From Sabethes cyaneus (taxonomy: Eukaryota; Arthropoda; Insecta; Diptera; Culicidae), in the NCBI RefSeq assembly GCF_943734655.1, contig NC_071355.1, positions 91,235,449-91,299,448 on the forward strand: 64,000 bases of DNA, read 5' to 3'. The position numbers and the translations under genes were made by a program. Below, piece after piece: positions 35,338 through 46,135 of this stretch; positions within the stretch are counted from its first letter, which is position 1; each line of letters begins with the position of its first letter. The notes under the pieces are model-generated. The model had not been told where the DNA came from, did not search any database, and saw nothing but the letters and a program-made list of their open reading frames with translations.

Positions 35338-35590
35338 TATATAAGCACCTTGTCTGTAACCAAAACCAGAGCACTGACAGGACGTCATGTTTTGGTAGCA
35401 AGAATCGCAGCTCACTCACTAAGTGTTTTACACAAAGTTGAAATTAAGGCATGCGTATCCAAACTACAGCTGGTGCGAGCACCTCACGAACACTCTCTTA
35501 TCCGTAGCAGGATTTGCTGTGGGACCGAAAAAGATGTTGGTGTTAGGCGACATCCATTTAGTACGTCACGCAAATTTTGACCGAAATGTT
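35338..35590. repeat. Dispersed repeat U, copy 2
   Basis: Direct-orientation match to 21,640-21,870; starts CTTGTCTGTAACCAAAACCA and includes AAACTACAGCTGGT and GGATTTGCTGTGGGACCG. It directly follows repeat T, as it follows a T copy at 21 kb. Confidence 0.7.
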
Positions 35591-35599
35591 ATACTATAA

Positions 35600-37035
<1,436 letters not shown>

Positions 37036-37039
37036 GGGA

Positions 37040-37465
37040 AAACTTGGTTTTAGGTTTATCGAACCTTTAAAATAGTTTCTTGAAATTAAAAGCTCTATCG
37101 TCTGATGGAATCTAAATTTTGATTAATCCCCCTAAAAGTGAAATAAAAAAAATTTTTTTTCTTCAGTATCAATATAACACATTGATGTGTTCTGCAAAGT
37201 TATAGAGCATATTATTACAAGAAATTTTGCTAGAGACAGTAACCTCTTATTTATTGTATATGAATTTGTAAACTCAGTTTTTATATTTTTGCTCTTTTTG
37301 TAATTGTTGTATGACTTTTTTTTGTATTACAAAGTTGTACAAATGATAAAAATACACAGCTTTGCTGAATATAGTATACCTCTATGTTTGCTTGTTTAGG
37401 AACTGTAGAACATTGATTATAAAAAATACCTTAATTTTGACTACAAATTTCTCGACTACCAGCAG
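37040..37465 (-). repeat. Copy of the core of phrase-repeat element A
   Basis: Reverse complement aligns with about 1,218-1,620: TTAGGTTTATCGAACCTTT, GATTAATCCCCCTAAAAGTG, CATATTATTACAAGAAATTT and GCTTGTTTAGGAACTGTAGA all have counterparts in order. The phrase CCGATTTTGTCAG and the terminal repeats of element A are absent here. Confidence 0.8.
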
Positions 37466-37469
37466 ACGG

Positions 37470-38980
37470 ATACATTTTAAACATTTTACATTGGCTAGTT
37501 TTGCTGCATACAGACACCATTTTTCCATATGAAGAAACGAGAGAAAATTCCACTTGGGGTAAATTGCGGTACACCTCGCATGCTGATTGTTTCGTTTCTG
37601 TGATGGCGGTTTATGCTGATCTATTTTCCCAACAATTTAAATTATTAATGCATTGAATAATTATGACATTTTGCTCAGAATAAGTTTATTGAAGAATATA
37701 CGTTAGTCAATCAACGATTTGTAACTTTATAACAATATGGCGTTGAAAAACCTACACGTGTTGTACAAAATACAACAGCGTGAGTAGGTTAATAAAAATT
37801 GATGAAAATTATTCAAGAAAACTCTATTGATATGAATCAAATAAAATGGCATTACTGGACCTTTACTAGGCAATGTATATGTTAAAGAATAAGATTTCCA
37901 CTTACAAGTTTCTTTTATTTGCACTTACTCAAATTAATAACAACTTACTTATCCTTACTCAGCAATTTTATGAAAAAAGGATCTATCAAAATTTAAAAGT
38001 ATTTCTATTTTGTTCAAAATTTGTAAACTTATTCAATTTTCAAAAATTTTACGTAAACCAACGAATTACGCAACGTTAACCAATAGATGAATTATGTTCC
38101 GAAAACGTGTCGATTTCTATCTCAAATAATAAGTAAGACCGTATAATAAAGGTTCCTTTCACCACTAGGTGGATTAAATCGGGTTTTATTTAGAGCTATC
38201 AAATGAATTTCTGCAAATAAAAAAAGGAAAATTTTTTAGCTTATAAGTCATCGCTTCACGGATTTTGAAGATGATCTCCAATTGCGGCAATCGGATCCGC
38301 TTCAGAAGTCGCTGATGTGTCGTCGATTAATGTGTCGCGCATATCCACGCTCTTTACATCCATCCACTCAAATTCGTCTGATCTAGTTGAAAGAATCAGG
38401 ACTCTTGCAGCAACACGCCTTGGAAGAACTTTTCTGACGGATTTTGTCGTTTTGTGTATTCATTCAATCGTGCAATCATTCAACACTACCTTAGATGCGA
38501 AATTTAATCCGCAAGTGGCATAAACTCTATCCTTCATAGAGCTTTTGAGTGAGGTGCAATATAAATAATACCGAAAAACCTTAAAAGCAGCCATGGAACT
38601 TCGGTATGAGTTTTTGTTCATCGATTGAGTTCAGCACGAATATCAAGGGAAGACATTGCCATGGGTCTCTGGTAGCATCCCATAGTCCTTCAAGAGTTTG
38701 TGCGACTGCTATTTGCGGTTGCAAAAATTTTTTAGGCGGGACGATACTGAAGCAGCTCTTCAGCGGTGTACTGTATATTCTGTAAAGCATTAATCTCCAT
38801 ACTCTCATACTACAGCTCTCCATACTACATAAAATAAATGAGTCCTGTTCACACATATATGTTAAAAAAAAGTTTCCATTCAAAGAATTTAACTATTGGT
38901 TTTAAAATCCATCAGTACGTTAATTTTATAGAAGCCTTCAATAGTTGTATCTTAAAATGAAGGCTAAATTATAATTTCCT
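37470..38980. other. AT-rich region, nothing recognised
   Basis: Open frames at 38,317-38,523 (+) and 38,581-38,883 (-) have no motif I recognise. Confidence 0.45.
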
Positions 38981-38984
38981 GAAT

Positions 38985-39120
38985 AAATTTTCCATTCGAT
39001 TTCTTTTCATGTGACGTCACATAACTTCATACCCCCCCTCTCCCCTACGTCACAAATCGTCACGATTAGGTCAACCCCCCTACCCCCTATAAGCGTGACG
39101 TACTTTATGGATGCCCCCTT
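38985..39120. repeat. C-run/TGACGT repeat segment
   Basis: Contains GTGACGTCACAT, CTACGTCAC, CGTCACGATTAGGTC and GCGTGACGTACTTTATGGAT together with pyrimidine runs. Four TGACGT/ACGTCA cores in 130 bp mark a dispersed insect repeat end (recall-based), not a promoter. Confidence 0.45.
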
Positions 39121-39159
39121 ATAAACATAACAATATTCATTATAAAACTATGGACAGGA

Positions 39160-39435
39160 ACCAGCGCCCGGTTAAAACCTCAGCGCACAGTAAGTGAAGA
39201 CTCAAACCAATTATGCCAGATTGCAGTAAAGACAAGCATCAGTAACGTAGTTGCTTCTAGCGTTAGAGGTACATTTGTGTGGTTTAGTCATACATTCCGG
39301 TTATCTCAGTTATGGTGAATCTAGATTATTACAACAAAAAAGTGTTTTTTCATTAATGCCAAAAAAAATTGCTTGAGTACCACCGACTCGCTCTCAATTA
39401 GACGTGAGGCGAAGCACGCGGGCTACTGCTAGTAT
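39160..39435 (-). repeat. Dispersed repeat T, third copy
   Basis: Shares GAAGACTCAAACCAATTATG, AGTAACGTAGTTGC and the end CTCTCAATTAGACG..GCACGCGGG..ACTGCTAGT with the copies at 21,205 and 35,095. An unrelated insertion of about 110 bp separates the two halves. Confidence 0.65.
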
Positions 39436-39478
39436 TGTATACACTCCAAATACCGTATTCACAAAAAAGCCCATGCTT

Positions 39479-39568
39479 GCCCATTTGTTACAAAGCAGTG
39501 ATGGCGATCGATATATGATTAGTCTCAGTCATAAATAAGTTGCTACAGCCAGAAGTAACAAAAGTCAA
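39479..39568 (+). repeat. 105-bp interspersed repeat, diverged copy
   Basis: Shares GTTACAAAGCAGTG, ATATATGATTAGTCTCAGTC and ATAAATAAGTTGCTACAGCC with the copies at 60,290 and 62,687. Confidence 0.6.
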
Positions 39569-39569
39569 A

Positions 39570-42500
39570 CAACATTTTTATTCAAAGGTAGATTCTAGTT
39601 TTTCAGGTTTCTGGTCATTCATTCAGTTTGAATATCAGAAAAACGAACGCATCGAAGTGCCTAACATGTACCTATATATTATCATTTATTGTGTTATTTC
39701 ATTGTAATTTTACTAATAGAAACTGGATTATTGCGGATTGAACCGTGCGATACACTCAAGTCTTTTTTTCGATTACTCAAGAACGGTGCAACTTAGAGAC
39801 CGATTACAAAATCGGTGACGAATGTTGGGCCTCTCCCAAATGTATTGAGAAATAAATGAAAAGTTAAATTTTTACTGCTAATTGCTGGAAGATTTACATA
39901 AAGTTGAATAATTTTAGTGAAATTAAATTAGCTTCCAGCCAATCAAAACATTTGAACATTTGAGAGAGTTTGAACACTTTCGGGTATGAAAGCAATACTT
40001 CCATTGCATTTATCAGGTAATTGTGAGAGTGAAATCCATCATTTTTATAACCTTTTAGTCTAACTATTCCTTTTTTATTGAACCTTGGATATTTAAGATT
40101 CCCATCCTTTTTCCTTTTAAACTGAGTCCTTCCAGGCAACCTGAACACTATCAGTTTTTGTTGCTACGTAAGCTGATAAAAACAGTAACAGTTTCGCAAC
40201 CTGCTAGTAGTGCATCGACAAGCCACGCCCTATATTTACGTAGATGATGGAAAGATAGAATTTGTAAAAAAGGAGTCATCCACTTCCCGTTATGTAATAA
40301 TTTATTTCTCGTTAATTTATTTTTATACTCATGAACTGCATTCCTAGAACGTAGTATATTTATAAATAACAGCTCTGCGTGCTCCTACGTCAATGGACGG
40401 TAGGGTCTCTGATGCAACCTTCAACTTTTATTTGCACTTTTTTTACAATAAAGTTCCATTTGAAGATTGTTTTCACTTTTACATGTGACCAAGACTACCA
40501 ACCAAACTCGCTAAATCGCTATCCACAGTCTCATTCTTAGAGCATTTTTCAACTTACCACCAACAAATAATGAACCTAATATTAGGCATGTGCAATACGT
40601 ATAAAGCTTACGCGCTCGTAAGGTTCAAATGCTTTATTAACTTTGAACAAAGCATTATAATGCATGACTAAACTGCGGGCATTATGATTGCTTTCAACAG
40701 CTATAAAATTTGTAATGTCAACCGCATCAGATATTGATGTGATGTCTGTGTTCATGCTAAAAGGAGTTACCATGTCGAACAGTGACAAAGTCTAACTTAA
40801 TTGACAATCATAGCTAAATATAATTCACAATGCAAGAGATGGTATAGTGACTTTCAGTTTTTCACGGAATAAGCTGATATTTTGTTCTTTGAACACCAAC
40901 AAATCTTGCATATTACCTTGTCTGTTAATAACTATTCCATTTGATTTCTAAACCAAATTAATGGTGCTGCAATACAGTTTTAAATAGTTATTTTAACTTG
41001 TATCAAAACAATTTTAATTTCAAAATTTAGTAGTATTGAAAATAATAAACCATTTTGTTGTTATAACACTTTTATCATTTATTTCTAGTCAGTAGGCACA
41101 TTCAAAGCCTAATGTTTTTTCTGCTTCATATGATCCATCGAATGAATCAACATTTATGTTCTGTTATTATTCATGCGCATCTCCGCAAAGTGCAAAATAA
41201 ACCTATTCATGGTTCACGGGTGCCATTTAGAGTTTACAATTATGTAATGAGCATTGCATTTCTGCAGGCTAAATGTCTCGAACGCAGTTTATCCGATGTA
41301 CCCGGCTGAACTTCACGGTGGCGATGAGCTGCGATCGATGGCGTTAGTGCATGCAAACAGGTTGAGTGCGCTCGTTCGAAGGAAGCAGGACGGAACAGGA
41401 AATCATGTTACTTAACCGAGAGTAGATTGGATTACGGTTGAGCAAGTGCTTTATTATAAACGACACCAGGCAACCCGCCGCGGTGCAAATCTTTGCCATT
41501 TGGCTCATCTAAACACTTTTGCTGAATTTTGCTTGAGGGCAATGGCTTTACCAAACGGACGCCATTAAAAAAATCAAGCAAAACTGCGCGACAGGCTTGG
41601 TATTCTTTACTATTTGGAAAAGTCTTATCTAAAACTTGCAGAAATAAATCAGTTACGAATTGACACTTATGAAATTTTCGGTGGTGTTTTTTTAAATTTG
41701 AGCTTTTATCTAAAACACAAACTTGTCAAGCATTAATAAAAGAAATTAAATCAAAACAAGTCAAATGCATTCCTACTCGCATGGTGAAGTGTTACATCCG
41801 TTGCTCAGTGAGCTGTGCTCTCGAAACATTGGCGAAAACGAAATGCGACATAGCTTTTAAGAAGCAACCTTTTCTTGGCTCACGTACCTACTTGCTGATA
41901 CCGAGAGCGAGATGCCGAGCGATCTGCTGCAGGCTGCAGCAGGTAGCCCGCGGTGGTGGTCGAAGCCTTTGCGTTATTACGTCAAGCTGCTGGTAGATGT
42001 GTTAATGGATATTTCGTCGGAGTTTGAAATGTATATTCCGCTCTGGTGGCCGCTTCGGATGTTTGCACTCCGCGATTTATGAACCAGAGGAGACGCACTG
42101 AACATAGCTTTATCTAAAAATATAAACATTAAAATTTCTAAAACTGGCCACTCTGTTATAAACGAAGCATGGGGAGGAGTTTCCAAATGTGATAAAAGTT
42201 TAATTGTAAGTAATGTAAAATTTATGAGTTCCGATTTTTTCAGAAACTCGAGTTTACTGTTCGATTTTTAAACATTAGATGAAATGATTTCTTTAGCTTG
42301 ATTAAGCGTATTGGTATGAAAGCAAAAGGAATGAAAAAATATTTTAATAAATATGTTACGTGTTTTTTTCTTGCTTTGGTTATAACTGAAACCAACATAC
42401 TTTACGTAATGATCGCAATTCATTTAGGTTCACCTTGTTTATTTTTTTATTAGAAAAATGATTGCTTTCAAAACGGAACGCTTTATAATCAAGTGCAAAT

Positions 42501-43680
42501 CGAGGTTAGCGTTATTACTGCATCTTGCGTGCATTGCCCGCTAGTCCCCTTGAAGGTAATAAAATCTTGCTTCTGCCGAAAAACCATTATTAAGCAACGA
42601 CTTAACACAAACATATGTGTGCCATTTCGCGACGGAGAAACTTATTTTACCGCTGAGAAAATGATTCAAGAAATGATTAATCTCGCAAAATTAGAGCCAA
42701 CAGGCAGTTTCGACACAAACAGTGGAATTTATCGCCAACAAGTTCATCTTCAATTTAACGCTAAGTATCTTCACTACTACATTAGCAATTTAAGTATTTG
42801 AGGCAATTTTGCAATAATATGAACGTGTGCCACCACATATGCACCATTTTGTTTTGTAGCGATCACAATCTCCGCCAATACAAACGGAACTTGTTATTGC
42901 AAATAATTAGTTTGAAAAATTGTAATGGTAATTTATTTCATAAACATTTTTACTAGATTTTACAAAAGGGATGACCGAAAGGATACGATAACATACATTA
43001 GTAATAGTATTAACTTTCCTTTTCGATACAAATATAAGCAATTAAATTGGTTAAGTTATTACGCACAAACGATAAAATGTTCACCGTGACTATAATTTTA
43101 TAGCTCAATTATCTGGGTTAAAAATGGCTTTATCAGTGTGCCTCTATCAACAATATGTCGTAATTACATTTATTGCTAACCCTTATAGACAATTTAAGAC
43201 CCGCCTCTGGTTGTACTTAATGGAACTACAAACATTTCAATGTACACTAAAAGCCAACTAGTAATAGTCTAAGCAAAACACTTAAAACTAGACATAAAAG
43301 AAAGCGAGACAACATGAACTCATTGAAGATCGGCGAGGTAAGGACAATGACTAAACCTTAAAGCCCATTTCCAACTAACTGAATACATCAGACGGCGCTA
43401 ACCAATACACTACTAAATTGTAGCTTCATTTGATATTTTATCATCCTTTCACTCACACATTTTGTTATTTATAACAGTCTATGATACATTTCAGTTATTA
43501 GGCAGAGCAGAACGCTAGTTTTTAACTAATGGTAATATAAACTATATGATGATTTACATCAAAAACATCATCATGTAGAAAACGAATTCGAAATCCTACG
43601 ATAATCCAAAACAACATTGCCGAACCAATGGCGAAGAATTATTACAGCCAGCTAAAGAGGCATCTAAATAAACTGATCAC
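39570..43680. other. 4.1-kb region without recognised genes
   Basis: AT-rich on both sides of a more GC-balanced stretch (41,240-42,070), which includes a 19-base palindrome CTGCTGCAGGCTGCAGCAG (41,924-41,942). An open frame of 102 codons at 42,493-42,801 has no recognised domain. An orphan MITE end lies at 39,751-39,769. Confidence 0.45.
39751..39769. repeat. Orphan end of the 43,685 MITE family
   Basis: TACACTCAAGTCTTTTTTT is identical to the left end at 43,683-43,701, including the TA. The sequence after it diverges and no second end is nearby. Confidence 0.6.
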
Positions 43681-43684
43681 AGTA

Positions 43685-43949
43685 CACTCAAGTCTTTTTT
43701 TACACGGGGGATACGTGCCGTGTAAAATAAAACCGTTTAAAAAAACCGCGTTAATTCAAAAATCGTCATAAAATAAACCGTGTTAATTCAAAAATCGACG
43801 TAAGAAAACCGCGTTAATTCAAAATCATCGAAAAAACCGCTCGAATTTAAAAATCGCTGAAAAATACCGCGTTAATTCAAAAATCGTCCTAAAAAAAACA
43901 TGTTAATTCAAAAATCGTAAAAATAAACCGTGTAAAAAAGGCTTGAGTG
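43685..43949. mobile_element. MITE with internal tandem repeats
   Basis: 265 bp between TA dinucleotides. Inverted ends read CACTCAAGTCTTTTTTTACA and the complement of TGTAAAAAAGGCTTGAGTG. The interior is six to seven degenerate units of about 30 bp carrying CCGCGTTAATTCAAAAATCG. TA duplication points to the Tc1/mariner/pogo group. Non-coding. Confidence 0.85.
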
Positions 43950-43954
43950 TATCT

Positions 43955-44100
43955 TGCTGGTTATACTGGAAAACATGGAGTTGAATGGAATATTCTAACT
44001 GAAAATAACAAAAACAGTAGTCTCCACATTTATTGAATCTCTTCGGCATCCCACAAGGAACTGATCTAGGCCCATTGGTCCTTTTTAGTTTAGATTAGTT
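43955..44100 (+). mobile_element. LINE RT scrap
   Basis: Decodes FGIPQGTDLGPLVLFSL at about 44,038-44,092, RT motif B of Jockey/CR1-type LINEs. It is bounded on the right by the insertion of element B at 44,101. Confidence 0.6.
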
Positions 44101-44102
44101 TA

Positions 44103-45478
44103 CAGTCACCCCAGCATTATGGGCCACCCAGTATTATGGGCCAGCCTATACTTTACGTTAGTTTTATACGTAACAAACTAATATTTAACTATCGAGTATG
44201 AGTTCAATAGATAGAAACAACATTCTGCTGCATGCTTAACGGCAATATACTTAGTTCCAATGCGTTAATTTTCTTAATTTTCCTATAGTTGTCAGCTGGT
44301 TCCAAACGGCTGTCGATTTGTTGTTATTTTTGCGGTTGTTATAAAAAGTCGGCCGCAAATTCTAAGCAGAATAGTGACGTAAATTGTGTGTCTGAGCGCA
44401 AAATGGAGATGGAAAACGAGGGAATAGGTATGTATTCATTGAATTACTGTGAAATCACCTAGAAAAATTCATTTTTCGCTTTAATACACGAAATTAAACA
44501 ATGGCCCATAATACTGGGAGCAAAATTAACTTTTCCCAGTATTATGGGTCAAGCATATAGATCAACAGTATTCGCTGTTTTTGACTAAAATTGTAATTTG
44601 TTTTCAGTAAAACGAAAAAATGTGCAAGGAAATCAATATACAGAAATTGAAGTTCTATGATCCTGATATATTGCATCACACTCTTGATCTAGTAAGACCG
44701 AAAAAGTTCGGGAAGATCACAATCTACCGTCCAGTACAGTTCCGCCTTATCTTTGGAAACCACTCAAAACTAATAAGCCAGGACCAAATACTTTTCTTAT
44801 TCCTGAACTTACTTACTTTACTTAGTTGGCTTACCGTCGTAAGACAAAGCCTGATGAACAAAATTTCTCCAATGCACTCGGTTGTGGGTCAACGCTCTCC
44901 AATTCTTCAGACGTGTACTCTCCGCCAGATCTCGCTCCAGGTAGTCTAACCATCTTGCTCGCTGTGCCCCTGGCCGTCTTATTTCTATCGGATTTGAGGC
45001 AAATACCAGGGCTTTGCAGGGTAGTCGTCCGGCATTCTTGCAACTTTCCCTGCCTTTCGTATCCGTTTAGCTCTAGCCGCCTTTTGTATACTTGGTTTGC
45101 CATAGAGACCATCATCTTGATGAAGCCCTCTGTGTGATTCGAATGGACTGGACAATCCACTCGAAACCCGAACACAGCACAGAGTACCATCCGTCATAGA
45201 TTGAGTTAGTTTGATGAGCTTCTTGAAGAAGCTAAAATTTAATCTAATCTCACCTCACTCAGACAGTAGCTGAGTACAGTACAAGATACAACAAGGTCCC
45301 TAAATCGCGAGAACTACACATACACCCACACAACCACACACCCCCTCCACACCCACACCCACACACACGCGTTTTTCTCAAAGTAAAACCAATTTTGTTT
45401 TACCGACCCATAATACTGGGAACATTGACCCATGATTCTGACCAGGTTTAAAAGTGTCCCATAATACTGGGAATGGAA
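44103..45478 (+). mobile_element. Phrase-repeat DNA transposon B with pogo-like transposase start
   Basis: TA-flanked (44,101-44,102 and 45,479-45,480). Ends CAGTCACCCCAGCATTATGG and, inverted, TTCCATTCCCAGTATTATGG. The phrase CCCAGTATTATGGG occurs at both ends and inside (near 44,113, 44,129, 44,503, 44,538, 45,407 and 45,459). A small gene start is visible: ATG at 44,403, donor GTATGT at 44,428, acceptor TTTTCAG ending 44,607, then KRKNVQGNQYTEIEVL. After frame changes come EDHNLPSSTV and KTNKPGPNTFLIPEL. This fits the psq-type helix-turn-helix of pogo-family transposases, in which a YNIPRSTL-like helix is followed by KPGP-LtpEeE. The rest of the transposase is absent. An RTE fragment is inserted at 44,806-45,240 and a CA-rich tract lies at 45,297-45,376. 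Confidence 0.7.
44806..45240 (-). mobile_element. RTE-clade LINE fragment nested in element B
   Basis: Minus strand: starts FLKKLIKLTQSMTDGTLCCV, RT motif B SSPFESHRGLHQDD, then jumps at about 45,112 to YGKPSIQKAARAKRIRKAG. It ends in a tail of TAAG-like repeats (CTTACTTACTTTACTTAG read on +, 44,804-44,824). Motif C and the first half of the C-terminal domain are deleted. The 3' tail abuts element B, so this is an insertion into it. Confidence 0.85.
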
Positions 45479-45659
45479 TATACTTACATTTTGTTGTTCT
45501 GCAAAAAAGTGTGTGCTTTTGGAACAAGATTACCTACAGAACATCAAATTATAATATATTTATAACCAATTAAGTTTTAAATAAACTGTCAATTATTTAA
45601 ATCTGTGATTCTACCAATAACTGCACTCAGTACGGGGCCTAAGAGAATTTTTCCTTGCC

Positions 45660-46135
45660 CATTCAGAAATAATAGTTAGATTGTCATTTGTTCACCTATT
45701 TGTTTTGAAAGGTTTGAAACATCAAAGAAAAATTGTACGTCATCAGCAAAGAGGTAAATACTGCATCTATGTAATTGTGATGGAAGATCAATAACATATA
45801 AAGCGAAAAGTATTGGACCTAACACAGAGCCCTGTGGCACACCTGAAACAATAGATAGCGGTGCAGACAAGTGATTCAAATAAAAAACCGATTGCTGTCT
45901 ATCTGATAAGCACGATTTGATTAACGCTAAAACCGTATTCTGACCATAGCTTTGAGCACAGCGTCCTGTGCTAAATGGTATCAAAAGCTTTAGAAAAATA
46001 TAAAAGTATGAGTATTACAGTACCCTTAGAATCAAGGTTATATCCCACATCATCGTAAATTTTTAGCATGGCGGTTTTAGTACTATGACCTAGTCGAAGC
46101 TGAAAAGAGTCAGAATATCTTACTCGGAACATTCG
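45660..46135 (-). mobile_element. CR1/Jockey-like LINE RT fragment
   Basis: Two frames on the minus strand give LRLGHSTKTAMLKIYDDVGY, ILLYFSKAFDTI (motif A, Asp replaced by Tyr), SGVPQGSVLGPILFALYVID (motif B) and LFADDVQFFFDVSNL (motif C, intact). The rest of the ORF and both ends are missing. Different family from the LINE at 50,309-51,835. Confidence 0.85.

Noticed and set aside
38581..38883. 100-codon minus-strand frame
   Set aside because: No motif recognised and no neighbours suggesting a gene.
38985..39120. CRE-like promoter (TGACGTCA)
   Set aside because: No gene follows; the motif cluster and C-runs look like the end of a dispersed repeat.
42493..42801. 102-codon open frame on +
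   Set aside because: No recognisable domain, no splice or start context support, AT-rich surroundings; kept only as a note.
43685..43949. CRISPR array
   Set aside because: The ~30-bp units are degenerate and contiguous without unique spacers, and sit between transposon inverted repeats in a eukaryotic genome.
44826..45137. 103-codon plus-strand open frame
   Set aside because: It is antisense to the RTE fragment at 44,806-45,240.
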